A DNA stretch of 64,000 nt from contig OY856409.1 of NCBI GenBank assembly GCA_963693085.1, positions 237,266,558 to 237,330,557 of the forward strand. The letters run 5' to 3'. The stretch comes from Alisma plantago-aquatica. Its lineage: Eukaryota > Streptophyta > Magnoliopsida > Alismatales > Alismataceae. The translations under genes and the position numbers were made by a program. Within the stretch, counting starts at the first letter, position 1. Each line of letters begins with the position of its first letter. A model generated the notes under the pieces. That model was not told the DNA's origin. It saw only the letters and a list, made by a program, of their open reading frames with translations, and did no database searches. This document shows, one piece after another, positions 35,291 to 47,142 of the stretch.

Positions 35291-35667
35291 CTGACATTTG
35301 CACGAAGATGAGGAAATTACGAGACGAACGAGCTTTTTGGCGACTATCTTGGGCCTTTCTGTTCCTCGGGATGAGTAACACTTAAGTTCGGTGTGGTGAT
35401 GAATCCTCCAAATTCATCCTCACAGTCACCATTTCTAGGAATTGTGTGCCTCATATCGACTGATCAACCCTTATTTTGGCTTACTCTGAGTGTCTCCTCA
35501 GTATCATGAAAATAATGTGCTAATAGCTCTAGTTACCAATTTATTTGATCTTATCCTCTTTTACTCACTTTCCTTCTTCTCTGCAGATCATTCTCATCCA
35601 TCTGATAACATATCTACATCTCCTCGCGGTTTGGCCATCCATTCAGTTTTACCCTTCATATGGTCTC

Positions 35668-36190
35668 AAGACCGCATGAGGTCACACGGTCTCAAGACCG
35701 TGTGAAGCCTCACAGTCTCAATATCATTTGCACACCGAGGCACAAGACTGGTTGGTAAGAGATCATTTATATGGGCAGATCAACGAAAGATCATTTGGAT
35801 GAAGAGACCGCGAGGCAAGATCGGTCAGAGCAAGACCGTTTGGAATAGAGACCGTTTGGATCCAAGACCGTTTGGAGCCAAGATCGTTTGGGGCCAAGAC
35901 TATTTGGACCCAAGACCGTTTGGACCCAAGACGATTTGGAGTAGAGACCATTTGGAGCCAAGACCGTTTGGATCCTAGACCATTTGGAAATGAAGACCAT
36001 TTGGATCTCGAATCTGTTAAGACTCCAGACCGGTTGGACAATAAGACCGTTTGGATGAAGACCGGTTGCCAAGACTATTTGGACCCAAGACCATTTGGAG
36101 CCAAGTCCATTTGGATCCAAGAATGTTTGAAGCAAGACCGTTTGGAGCAAGACCGTTTGGAGCCAAGTCCGTTTGGAGCCAAGACCGTTT
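35668..36190 (+). repeat. U3 tandem array of Athila-2 3' LTR
   Basis: Same 16-bp AAGACCGTTTGGAGCC units as 28975-29470 with some units altered. GGTCTCAAGACCGTGTGA palindromes come first. Confidence 0.85.
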
Positions 36191-36231
36191 GAAGTATTCT
36201 CACATAAAAATGTGAAGACCCCATCCAAGCC

Positions 36232-36239
36232 TATAAATA
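36232..36239 (+). promoter_or_regulatory. TATA box of Athila-2 3' LTR
   Basis: TATAAATA in the same CCAAGCCTATAAATAGGACC context as the 5' LTR. Confidence 0.8.
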
Positions 36240-36799
36240 GGACCAGCAGGGTCTTCATTTGGGCATCAGATCTGGGAGGCCACAAGGCTGCTCCACTGCT
36301 ACCTCATCTCCACCAAGCTCTGCCTGGCCCTATTCATATGTCTCTGGAGGTGCACACAAAGATCAAGGCAGTAAGAGACAGACTTCATTGATAAGGTCAG
36401 AGCAGTCTTGAAGACTGGGGCGATCTACAATGGGCTGTCGCAAATCTATTCTTCTACTTTGATGATGCTTGTTCTATCTTTCTTCTCTATCTTTATTTCT
36501 CCCTCTATGAGGAATGAGTAGTGTAATTCACTGGGGTGCGGGGACTAGCTCCGCTACCCATGCTTTGTAGTTTGTACCTAAAAATCTTATCTTTCTGATT
36601 CAATACTAATCGTTTCATTGCATGCTCGAATGTTGGCCGCTTTCTTACATGATCTATTGTCTTTTGTTGTAGATTGTCTACGTCTACTCTTGAGACTCGA
36701 TTACTGATTTAGCATTTGTTCTTAATGTGTGTATCCACCACACATCTATTTTAGTATCTAGGAATGCCTTTCAAGGAGTGGAGTAAATTCACCTCCATC

Positions 36800-36850
36800 G
36801 TTGTACTTTCATACTATGAAATGGAATCAGTTGATGTATGAAAGTACAAT
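36800..36850 (+). other. 15-bp hairpin with compensatory changes, copy 2
   Basis: Arms 36800-36814 and 36836-36850. The basal pair is G-U here, A-U in copy 1 and G-C in copy 3. Confidence 0.75.
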
Positions 36851-37615
36851 CTTGATATGTCGAGGAACACACTCTGCGAAGGGAGTGATGCAGAGTAAGT
36901 GACCATTCGTTCAGGGATGGATGGCATTGCAACACTCCCACGTTTCTTGTAGCTATGTCCTCGAAAGAGGGATAGTCTATAAGGATACTAATTGAATTGA
37001 TAATATCACTCACTTGTTAGTCTTTCGATGCACATTTCATGAGGTTGAGTAAGACCTCCCTTTGAAGGGCACATATCTCCATTGACATGCAGATATGTAC
37101 CGGATGGAAGCTACTCAACCTGTGAAAGATGTGTGCAATGCTCCTTGTCCAAGAGGGCATCAATATTGCACAACATCCACGTATCTTGCTTGCAAGTCTT
37201 GCTATGTTGGTATAGGTACAATGCATGTGTAGTGGTGGTGAATATACACATCACCTCAGTGATCTATCATCATCTGATAATCTTAGATTTCAAACTTTAA
37301 CTAGATTTCAAACTTGCCTTTATTTTTGCATGCCCTATATTAGTTTAGATTAATCCTATCAATCTCTTGGTTGTAAACGATTAACTTAGATCGAGATGAA
37401 ATGAGACAAAGACATCCAGATTCTTCATGTTGTCCTTTGGGTTCGATCCTCAATTTATACTACGATAAGGCTTCCACACTCTTGTGGGGCTGAAGAATTT
37501 ATTTAGCACCAGTTGTAGGTAAACCTAGAGAGAACATCAACTCCCTAGGGTTTTTGGTGCACATTAGGACTTCCATCGGAAGAGCAATCTTTTGGTGTAA
37601 ATCCTAGATCCATCA

Positions 37616-37620
37616 ACCAT
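37616..37620. repeat. Athila-2 target-site duplication, right
   Basis: ACCAT, identical to 28706-28710. Confidence 0.85.
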
Positions 37621-37918
37621 TTACTAGGGGTTGTGGGATTTGAGGAATGTGGTCCCTTGATAAAGGTTTGGCAGAGCCGAAAATAGATTCAGACACATGG
37701 GAAACATATTCCCGGAAAGATCCAGTGGCCTGATCAGGAGATCGATAAGCGTATTCACTCAAAGTATCAGAAACATATGAATTAACTTGGTAGACTAGGT
37801 AGATGGTGAATATTATGCTTCAACAAAACTGTGAAGGCACTCTCGTCTATGTTGTAATCGAAGGGCGTGATGTTCTTCTCAGTGTTGCCTTGCTTTTTCC
37901 TAGCGGATCATATTGAGT

Positions 37919-37923
37919 AGGAG
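37919..37923. repeat. Cassandra target-site duplication, left
   Basis: AGGAG, identical to 38814-38818. Confidence 0.8.
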
Positions 37924-38050
37924 TGTAATGCCCGGGCCCACTGCCCATGGCTCTAGTAGAGTTTCAGGAATGACGACTGGCCCCACAAACCACCACTAGC
38001 CTTAACTGCGCACTTTGTCCACACTGACGCACAAGCCAGGATCAACTTCC

Positions 38051-38124
38051 CGAATGGTCACCCATCCTAGTACTACTCCAAGCTGAGCACGCTTAACTAT
38101 GGAGTTCTTTAGTGATGGGCTCCT
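38051..38124 (-). other. 5S rRNA-like promoter block in Cassandra 3' LTR
   Basis: On the minus strand it contains AACTCCATAGTTAAGCGTGC and TAGTACTAGGATGGGTGACC, the internal control region of plant 5S rRNA genes, so RNA polymerase III transcription is expected. It is not a functional 5S gene. Confidence 0.85.
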
Positions 38125-38507
38125 GGAAAAGGAGGTGCACCTTTGTGACATGGGTAGTCCAATCATTCCTTTTAAGATCATGTTATCTGAGGCCTAAAAT
38201 CCTGGGACATTACAATCTCCCCCACTTAGACTCTTGACGTCCTCGTCAAGGCTCTACCATATGGCCTCATAATCATCCCCATTTCAGTGCTGACCCAAAT
38301 GGCCCATGTACACCTAGCTCCCGATCACGACTACCAACGCAAGGGCGTCTCCATCAACTTGGATAGCCCTTTCCAACATGCCTAGACACTACCAGCGCAT
38401 GGGTGGCTCCATCAACTCGGATAGCCCTTTCCAACATGTGTGGACCGCATGGCTCAAAGACTGGCATGCCACAGGCCCATGTGGGCCCCACCTACTGGAG
38501 GGGAATA

Positions 38508-38520
38508 GGCTCTGATACCA
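38508..38520 (-). other. Cassandra primer-binding site
   Basis: TGGTATCAGAGCC on the minus strand, two bases from the 5' LTR end. Confidence 0.9.
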
Positions 38521-38650
38521 TTTGTAATGCCTCGACCCACTACCAATGGCTCTAGTAGAGTTTCAGGAATGACGACTGGCCCCACAAACCACCACTAGCC
38601 TTAACTGCACACTTTGTCCACATTGACGCGCAAGCCAGGATCAACTTCCC

Positions 38651-38723
38651 GACTGGTCACTCATCCTAGTACTACTCCAAGTTGAGCACGCTTAACTATG
38701 GAGTTCTTTAGTGATGGGCTCCC
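38651..38723 (-). other. 5S rRNA-like promoter block in Cassandra 5' LTR
   Basis: Same block as 38051-38124 with a few substitutions, including one in GGATGAGTGACC. Confidence 0.85.
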
Positions 38724-38813
38724 AAAAAAGGAAGTCCACCTTGGTGATATGGGTAGTCCAATCATTCCTTTTAAGATCATGTTATCCGAGGCCTAAAATC
38801 CTGGGACGTTACA

Positions 38814-39272
38814 AGGAGGTGATGTTGGACCATCAATATTTCATCAAGCTTGCGTTGAAGGGTCACCATTTGTACATGAATGCTACTTAGCTCGTTGACC
38901 TGTGTGTCCAAGGACTAGACCTATTGTCTAATGTTTGTAATGATGTTTTGAAGTTTAGGAAAGGAAGTAATAATTGTGCCAGTTACCCTATGCATGGTGT
39001 TGAATTCATGACCAAAGGCGCCACCCAAAGTATCTGGCTCTGAGGAAGATGAAGAATGATTTTTAGATCTAGGGTCCTGGTGAGAAGAAGAGGGCCGATC
39101 TGAATGCAGGTGACGTTGTGGTGAGATATCAGGAACATCATGCACTGTCTGCTGTGGCAGAGAGACATATTTGTTGATAGCAGCATCTAGAACTGGGATG
39201 GTGGTGGGGTGTTTTGTGGTGGATTGAGGATGCTTGCTTGTAGCAAAAGATGGAGTAATCATAGGGTGTTCT
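38814..39272 (-). pseudogene. Athila-1 polyprotein fragment: linker and coiled-coil region
   Basis: Minus strand, right to left: a Ser/Thr/Pro-rich linker (39270-39050), then GGAFGHEFNTMHRVTGTII, and a heptad-like helix near 38890-38820 (LDTQVNELSSIHVQMVTLQRK). The order matches Athila-4 at 60350-60800 (GAEFGRQFDTIRNLL, then a coiled coil). It is cut at 39273 by Tekay-3; the upstream part should lie beyond the window. Confidence 0.65.
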
Positions 39273-42200
39273 TGTAAGAACCCGTTATACGAAATGAGAT
39301 TACTTAAAACATAAAACACAATAAATCACTAATTAATCACATACCCAAAACTATGGGTAAATTAAAATTGATTTCAACATCAACACCCACTCAGAAACAT
39401 TTTCATAAGAGCCCAACATCTTTCTTGTATCCATAATATGCCAAGAATTTGATAGAAATTGTTCTATCACCTTAGCCACAACATATATACATAGGAGAAC
39501 AATATTTGTATATGCCACACAAATAAGCATTAACATGTTAACAAAAGTCTGATTTGTTTGAAATGCCATATACAAAATTTTCCTGCCCAAACCTGACAGT
39601 ACAGGGATGACTCTAGGACACACTAGACATCTAATCAACTTTCTCAAAGATTCATTACTATCGTTCTTCTTTACTTCCATGGTTATGTTTTCATCACTGC
39701 CAATTACCTAAAAAGATGTGGCAAACCACAAGGGTGAGACCCATGTCCCAACAAGAGATATAGCCTCCAACAACGCTTATTGATTACAACATTTTGAATA
39801 GTAGATAACTGAGTACTTGGAGTATTTAATAATCAATTGAACATATTTTAACAATTCAAGTATGCTAAACAGATTAAGCAATCAACCTTAGCAATAAGTA
39901 TGATTATCAATGTATATATGGGTAACAAATAAATCCATTTCTCTAGATAGATATCTACTCAAATTTCATCAAATTATATCTAATAACAATCATCATCATC
40001 ATTAATCTGATTATCATCATATTCCTTGCTAACAAAAAAAGCAACCTAGTGGCATACGCATCCCTGACATCATGAATATGTCTAGTAACATAACATGTCT
40101 ATCAATATTGGCATCTCAAATAAAGGGAACAAATCTATATCATAAGTGAACTAACATCATAGAACAATTAACTGTATAGGCATGATTAGTAGTTTATGCA
40201 TTTCTAATTACATAGGCATGTCTAGCAATATTAAACATATCTAGCAACATCATCTTAACTATCAGTGTCAGTATATCTGACAACATAAGCATGTTTACAA
40301 CATGAGAACAACTATAGCATAAGCATATTTATCATCTCTTATTGTACTATACAAGATATCAGTGAAAAGAAAGAAAACAAGGGTTATTATCCAATATGAA
40401 GCGTTGTGTATAGCCTTAAATAGGTATTCTACACGGCTGTCTTACTTCTTTTATTATGCCTTGGGGAATTTGAATTGTACCATCCAAAGTCCAACCGACC
40501 CCTATGAAGGTCTATTCAATTCCATACAAGATTTAGGAGTGTCGGTATCCTAAGATCTCTCCTTTACCCGGTCTGTACAGGCCAAAAAGGTAGTGACATA
40601 TCAATCAAGCTACCACTACAATGACATATAGTCAAGCTGCTAACAACTAGTCTGCCCTAGGTACATGTCACGACACTAGACTCTAGGGTATGCAAGCAAA
40701 ACCTTGCCACTAAGGTACAACCATAGTTTTCGTCCAATCACATTCCACAAATACTAAGACATGACCGCAGTCGTTCTCAAAAAGAGGGCTAGGCATGACC
40801 TTAGTCATTCTCCATAACAATTGAGATCACAGTGACAAGAACCCCGCATATTCAACAATATGCGCTCCAAGTTTCCCTTAGGAATACTTGTTTCACCATC
40901 CAGTAAGTTCTGACACAAAGGATGGTTCAACTTCATAGGGCACTACATGATTAGAGTTTTACTTGATTATTTATCTCCAATTGGGTGAATTAAGTTTGCA
41001 TCAAACAATTGGACATACAAACCCTAATTCATATCTAGAAAAAATTGCTATATAACAACTTCAGAAGATATAAACATATGAGACATAATTTCTCATCTCA
41101 ACATCACATGGAAGTATTCACCTTCCAATCAAGAGCCTATACTTATCATCAAATCATCATCACATGATACTATTGTCTTTCCATATATGAGACTATACTT
41201 GTCATCCTACTATTACAGGACATAAATCCTTTTCACAATATCACAGAGTATCAACCCTTATTAACACAAGAGGATTACCCCTCATTCATGGCTCAAACAT
41301 GCCCAAATGTCATTAAGACCATCATACTATTCCCTGCAAGATCATCATTATCTTTCCATGCCTTATAATAAGGCTCAACAACATCACTTACATATAATAC
41401 ACCAGACAACACAATATTGCATTAATGAGCTAGGAGATATTCATAAAAAATCATAGTAGGGTTATATTAACATTAAGAATATTCCTTTAATACAATGACA
41501 TGCAAGGAATCTAGATATGATTAACCCTTATCATATTCATAATGCAGAGGTTTAGCATAAGAAAGTATCAACCATGTGGCTATGATAACAACCAATTAAC
41601 ACATTCAGGTTATGATCATATTAAGGAGACTATTCCACCATCATGCCATCATATAAGAAGGATAAACATGAATACTCATATTTATCTATTTGCATTAGAG
41701 TTAGGTTCAATAAGATAAATTATATTCATATTATTAATCAACACTCATACACAAACTATAACTCATGGAATCCCCATTGGATCATGGATGCATAAGGTGA
41801 AACATCACCATCACATTCCATACATTCTCACATATGGATCCACATATAACTCAGTGTAACCATCAGGTCAGCATACTAGGGTTTAACCACAAAAGAGAGT
41901 ACTCCATGATTCTATTCATCATTGAAGGGGTTGTTCATAATCAATTACAATAACTTGGTTATATCTGGGCTAAGTATAATGAAATATACTTCATCAATGT
42001 TTCCCATTAACTTATTACATTTATTATCAATTCTAATCATATGAGGGAAATGATAAGACTATATTATTAAGGTAAACCTTCATTAGGTTTCAACATCACT
42101 CAAACCGTATAAACTTACCATAAACATCATCCCAAAACATTAGACTGTTGAGAAGGTAAGACTATTGATTGTTTACATAAGTAAACACTTTAGATAAACC

Positions 42201-44134
42201 ACCTATGAAGAAATTGAGTTGTTCTCTAAAAAGAGTCACCATATAACCCTAGACATCTCTTGATTAAGAACATAAATAGTTCCATTGAGGGTAGGGTAAA
42301 ACCCACAAGCGATTGTGTACTTTAAACAAGCCATCAATAAATGAGCTTCTTAAGTTGATCTCGTAAAGGAAACCATCTAAATCACTTTATTAGTCATTCC
42401 AATTTATTGGATTAATAATCATTAGATCTTAACCATTGGTTCAAGTTCATATATTCAAACCATCAATTGGAGTATAGGTCCAACCATTGCATCAAATGAC
42501 CCAAGAAACCATTGGTTTAAGGCTTAACTGATGCTAAAATTGCATGCTTAACTCACCATAGGTTGTGGAGTCCTGATCCACCATCAGTAGTGACCATTAA
42601 GTCACTATAGGTTGTTAGATCAGCACTATACTCATTAATCATCATCAGATATCAAGCTAATGTCACCATTGATGATAGCATCATTACAGTACTTAGTTGT
42701 GGATCGTTAAGATTCTAATTAGGCCAAAACCTGACCTAAGGGGTGAATGTCAGTTGACACCATTGTTCAACACCATTAGTTTTCATGAAGATAACACCAT
42801 CGGTTGTTGCAATGGTACCACCATTGGCTCACGTGTTTATAGAAGAAATCAACATTAAACCCTAAAATTGACCATTGGTTGATGGGTGCTTAGCACCACT
42901 GGTTGTCAAAGCAACCTGATACAAGTAATATTATATCTTAGGAGGAATGTACACATGATTACAAGTCCATCTAGAACTGAAATCAGAACAGGGAACATCA
43001 TAAAATCGAAATCCAAGTCAAGCATAGATTTTTAGTGCATGGATCATCATTTTAAAGCAAGAATTTGAACTAGCAAGCTTATGGTAAGCAATAAACGTGG
43101 ATAAAGGTATAAGACTTGCCTCTAAAGAGAATATAAAATCTCAAATAGAATAAAACTCGAGCAAGTAGGCTAGAAAATCCAAGCATAAGCTCTGAACTCG
43201 TCCATCTAACACCTTTCTCCATCAAAGAAGCAAACCTTAAGCATAAGAAGCAAGAAAGGTAGGGTTTTAGAGATTCAGAGAAACTTCTACCATGGAACAA
43301 AAAAGTTCTAACCTGGAGGAAGGTCTAATGAAGGATAAGAGAAAGATAAATGGAGAAGGAAGGAAGAAAACAACTTACCTTGGTCAAAATCCCTAGAAGA
43401 TGACCTTGGAAACCCTAGGTAGGGCTAGATGGAGCTCTAGGAGACCTTATTCTCCAAAAAGAGGGTGTATTATACCTTAGAGCACCTGGTTCCACATAAA
43501 AATAGAGTGGAGTCATTGCTCCAAGTTAGAGGAAAGAGAAAGAAAGCAAAGTTTTCGTACTTGGGCAAGGAAGAGGTAGATATAGCTCATAGATAAGGAT
43601 GGAAGTAAGAATGAGGTGTACAAGTAGCTTCCCCATGTGTCCATGGCCTTAAACTATTAAGGATATACAAGAAGCCACACAAGAAGATGACCCACCATCC
43701 ATGGAGACCTTCTTATCCCTTGTTTCTTGATTTTACAAGAAAAGCAAATAAACCATTTGCTTGAGAGCTCCTAAAGGTAGCTCGTCCATAAAGGGGTAAA
43801 GCCTAAAGTACCCTTGAGGAAAACACCTCCAAACCAAGGTTCAAATAGGCACCCCATGGATAAACAAGCTCAATAATGATGAAAAAACATCCAAATAACA
43901 TAATGAAAGTGATAAATTGCATGAAAAACCTCCCAATTGGGTAAATTGTAGAAAAATCTAGAATGCACAAAAAATTGCATACCTTGCACAAACATTGTTC
44001 AAATTGGACCAAACTTGAAACTTAAGATTGTCTTATGATTAAAAATCATATCACAAGGTTATATTATAGTTATAAGAATTCAAATATGGTAATTAAGCAT
44101 GTTCAACCATTTAATCAAGGTTAGGGGTCTCACA
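39273..44134 (-). mobile_element. Tekay-3 3' LTR, about 4.86 kb
   Basis: In minus orientation it starts TGTGAGACCCCTAACC at 44134 after the pol end and finishes AACGGGTTCTTACA at 39273. The last ~1.3 kb (39273-40620) repeats at 44738-46066. It is AT-rich with no gene; the 109-residue frame at 39351-39680 recurs in the other LTR copy but has no family match. This is the longest LTR in the window. It inserted in Athila-1. Confidence 0.85.
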
Positions 44135-44737
44135 ACCATAAACCCCTAACACATATTTTGTCCCCAAAATCCAAGGTAAACAAATATGGATACTTATCGT
44201 GGACCTCATCCTCAATCTTCCATATTGTTACTTTCATCACATGATGATGTCACATTATTCTCATAGAAGGCATATTCTTCTCCCTCAACTCTTGCATGTG
44301 TCACCTTGGTTCAACATAAGAACTTTTCTGCCACCTTTATAGGTCTGGTAGTACCTTCCAACTTTAGGACTCTACTATCGTCCTAAACTATTCTATCTAT
44401 TGTATCACACATCACTCATAGGCCATACTCACTGGTTTTTATTAAACATAGAACATCATGTATCTCGTATCATATGTAACTTTACAAGGTTTCATCTTTA
44501 TGCTCCTTTAGATTGTCTCAAAATGACTACTTGATCAGAGTAATCAGAAAGATAACAATCTAAGAGTTCCATACTTACATTTTCTTCAATAATTGAATAC
44601 CTATCCAGGGCATCCAAGTGCTAAAATTAGGTAGTATGCACTATATTTTCATGTCATGTTCCTTGCTTAAGCATCATCCTAGTCCTAAGTCCTAGTGTCC
44701 ATGTAGACTCAGTGAAACTAAAGATATGATACCAACT
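44135..44737 (-). pseudogene. Tekay-3 interior: only the pol end and leader remain
   Basis: A 600-bp interior instead of several kilobases. On the minus strand, near the 3' LTR, it reads KVTIWKIEDEVHDKYPYLFT, then LDFGDKI, the chromodomain end seen in Tekay-1. Upstream are degraded chromodomain-like frames (ILDDSRVLKLEG). The other end carries the primer site. Gag, protease, RT and integrase are gone. Confidence 0.75.
44723..44734 (-). other. Tekay-3 primer-binding site, mutated
   Basis: TGGTATCATATC on the minus strand beside the 5' LTR end, followed by TTTAGTTTCACTGAGTCT as in Tekay-2. Confidence 0.75.
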
Positions 44738-46066
44738 TGTAACAACCCGTTATACTAAACAAGACTACTCAAAACATAAAACACAATCGGTCATTAATTA
44801 ATCACATACCCAAAAATATGGGTAAATTAAAACTGATTTCAACATCAACACCCACTCAGAAAATTTTGCATAAAAACCCAACATCTTTCTTATATCCATA
44901 CCATGACAAGAATTTGATACAAATTCTTCTATCACCTTAGCCACAACAAATATACACAGGAGAACAATATTCATATATGCCACACAAACAAGCATTAACA
45001 TGCTAAAAGTTTGATTTGATTGAAAGACCATATACAAACTTTTCCTGCTTGGACCTGAGAGTACAGGGATGACTCTAAGACACATTAGACATCTAATCAA
45101 CTTTCTGAAAGATTCATTACTGTAGTTCTTCTTTAATTCCACAGTTCTATTGTCATCACTATCGATTACCTAAAAAGATGTGGTAAACCACAAGGGTGAG
45201 ACCCATGTCCCAACAAGAGATATAACCTCTAACAATGCTTATGGATTACAACATTTTAAATAGTAGATAACTAAGCAGTTGGGGTATTTAATAATCAATT
45301 GAAAAGTTCAAGTATGATAAACATATTAAACAATTAATCTTAGCAACAAGTATGATTATCAATGTATATTTGGGTAACAAATAAATCCATATCTACTCAA
45401 ATTTCATCAAATTGCATCTAATAAAAATCATCATCATTAGTATGACTATCATCATATTCCTTGCTAGAAACACCAACAATCTAGTAGCATAAGCATCCCT
45501 GACATCATGAATATGCCTAGTAACATAACATGGGTATCAATATTGGCATCTTAAATTAAGGGAATAGATCTATATCATAAGTAGAACTAACATCATAGAA
45601 TAATTAACTGTATATACATGATTAGAAGTTTAAGCATTTCTAATTACATTGGCATGGCTAGTAATATTAAACATAGCTAGAAACATCATATTAACTATTA
45701 GTGTCAGTATATCTGACAAGATAAGCATGTTTACAACATGAACACAACTATATCATAAGCATATTTATCATCTCTTATAGTACTATACATGATCTCAGTG
45801 AAAATAAAGCAAACAAGGGTTATCATCCAATATGAACCATTGTGTATAATCCTAAACATATATGCTACACGGTTGTCTTACATCTTTTATTATGCCCTAG
45901 GGAATTTGAATTGTACCATCCAAAGTCCAACTGACCCCTGTGAAGGGCTATTCGGTTCCGTACAAGATCTAGGAGTGCCATTATCCTAAGATCTCTCCTC
46001 TACCCAGTCGATACGGGCCAAAAAGGTGGTGACATATCAATCAAGCTACCACTACACTGACATATA
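44738..46066 (-). mobile_element. Tekay-3 5' LTR, inner 1.33 kb, cut by Athila-3
   Basis: It matches 39273-40620 nearly base for base (starts TGTAACAACCCG, same AATTTGAATTGTACCATCC block). It stops at 46066 where Athila-3 begins; the remaining ~3.5 kb should reappear beyond the right edge. A 114-residue frame at 44798-45142 is only the LTR duplicate of the one at 39351. Confidence 0.85.
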
Positions 46067-46439
46067 TGATGAATACATATTCATCTAAGTCTAATTGCCT
46101 CGTTTGGCCCAATTTTGGTTGCATTCGTGCATTTATTGGCTTTATCTTCTAATATGTGCATTGACTTGGCTTACTTGCTTTAATGCACATTTATTGGCTT
46201 TATCGTCTACTATGTGAATTGCCTTGGCTTAATCAAAGTGTTTTTAATTCAATTTTTACACCTATTTGCAGGTTTAATTAAGTCCAAGAAGTCAAGCTTG
46301 GAACACAAACTTCTCGGCCCACATCACTTTTTGCACCCCTTTTCTTCTTTATTCAAGTCAGTAGCGTCGAGGCCTTGTCCCTTTCTTATGCCCCAACTGG
46401 GCCCTCCACTAAGCCGTTGGGTCCCTCCTTCCCTCTCAT

Positions 46440-47140
46440 AAGCGCGACTTGTGCCTTTCATCTTCTCAGATCGCGATCCCTCTGCTACCCTAAACGCGAT
46501 CACGGTTGTTGTAGCCTGGTCGCGATCTTACTTTAGCCACCTGGCCACGGATCTCCCCCGCTCACGATCTTGCTAATCGTGACCCAGCTCGTGATCTCTC
46601 CCGCAACCTAGACTCCCAAAGAACTTTGGACACCTGTCCGCGGAGATACCCACGATCGAGCGCATGCCCGCGACCAAGCAACGCCCGTGACCAGGCAGAC
46701 TCCCGCGACCGCTGCAAAGTGAAGACCGTGATCCTCCCTCCTCCCACGGTCTCTCCTATCCAGAGCCGCGACCTGCAACTAGCCGGGCCCGGGGCAATAC
46801 CCACGGCCTGCCTCCGATCACCAGCAGCCTAGCCTCCTACCGTGACCTGCTGCACTCATGGTCCCTTCACCCCTCATGCCCGCGGATTACCGAAGCAACA
46901 ACAGAGATCACGACCTGCCTTATCCGCGACCACGGGTCTGTTAGTCACGACCTGATCCCTCCTTCCACGTCTGCCTTCACCCTGCCCCCTGCCGCCCTCC
47001 TCTTCCTACAACAGCGGCAACCTTCCACTTCCAGAGATCGCGACTCATCCCTCCTCCACCTACACCTTCCCTCCTCATCCCGATCACGAGCAGCTCCTCC
47101 TACCTCATTAGCTGCAGACGTGGTCGAGGTGCAGCGCCAA
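46440..47140 (+). repeat. Athila-3 U3 region dense in TCGCGA/GATCACG words
   Basis: GC-rich, irregular copies of GATCGCGATC, GGTCGCGATCT, CGCGACC and CGTGATC. The frames seen here are low-complexity readings of this array, not genes. Confidence 0.6.
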
Positions 47141-47142
47141 GC

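Larger units (their letters stand above)
33481..35396 (+). other. Athila-2 3' noncoding interior
   Basis: About 1.9 kb with no gene. It has a 14-bp stem hairpin (33601-33661) and a block at 34445-34570 (AATAAAAGCCAGA, GTTGTGCC, TGCCCTCACAAAGGCAG) that also occurs at 63885-64000 in Athila-4. There is a duplicated copy of the tract-plus-LTR start at 35150-35290. The real LTR junction is at 35397. Confidence 0.65.
28711..37615 (+). mobile_element. Athila-2: complete non-autonomous Athila-type LTR element, 8.9 kb
   Basis: It has two LTRs (28711-30896 and 35397-37615), both starting TGATGAATCCTCCAAATTC and ending CCATCA, and a perfect 5-bp target duplication ACCAT. A degraded tRNA-Asp-type primer site follows the 5' LTR. 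The 4.5-kb interior has a gag-tail-like zinc knuckle protein and acidic repeats but no protease, RT, RNase H or integrase, so it would need enzymes from an autonomous relative. The LTR R region and 3' interior match Athila-4. It inserted into Athila-1's polyprotein gene. Confidence 0.92.
35397..37615 (+). repeat. Athila-2 3' LTR
   Basis: 2219 bp. Same order as the 5' LTR: array 35668-36190, TATA 36232-36239, GC stem-loop 36535-36559, hairpin 36800-36850, end CCATCA. Scattered substitutions against the 5' LTR indicate an insertion that is not recent. Confidence 0.9.
37616..37923 (-). pseudogene. Athila-1 polyprotein fragment between Athila-2 and Cassandra
   Basis: The minus strand reads REYVSHVSESIFGSAKPL and on into the Athila-2 target site, then resumes at 28705 (LPLYDTTPIIIPYEDHPSEN), so the split gene rejoins across the ACCAT duplication. 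It corresponds to the region before the protease domains in Athila-4 (~61200-61400). Confidence 0.65.
37924..38813 (-). mobile_element. Cassandra TRIM retrotransposon, complete, 890 bp
   Basis: Two 291-bp LTRs (37924-38214, 38523-38813) flank a 308-bp interior with no coding sequence. On the minus strand the primer site TGGTATCAGAGCC (38520-38508, tRNA-Met type) follows the 5' LTR and a tract AGTGGGGGAGAT precedes the 3' LTR. Each LTR holds a 5S rRNA-derived block, the defining feature of Cassandra. Perfect 5-bp target duplication AGGAG. I count roughly 20 mismatches between the two LTRs by eye. It inserted in Athila-1. Confidence 0.95.

Noticed and set aside
38041..38130. A 5S rRNA gene.
   Set aside because: Only the internal promoter part matches, both copies are inside 291-bp LTRs with TRIM structure, and ends of a 5S gene are missing.
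39351..39680. A 109-residue minus-strand frame conserved with 44798-45142, suggesting a gene.
   Set aside because: The two are the same position in the two LTRs of one element, so similarity reflects LTR duplication, not selection; the composition is low-complexity.
46562..46832. Overlapping Arg-rich frames on both strands.
   Set aside because: They fall in the GC-rich U3 word region of the Athila-3 LTR; there is no family resemblance.
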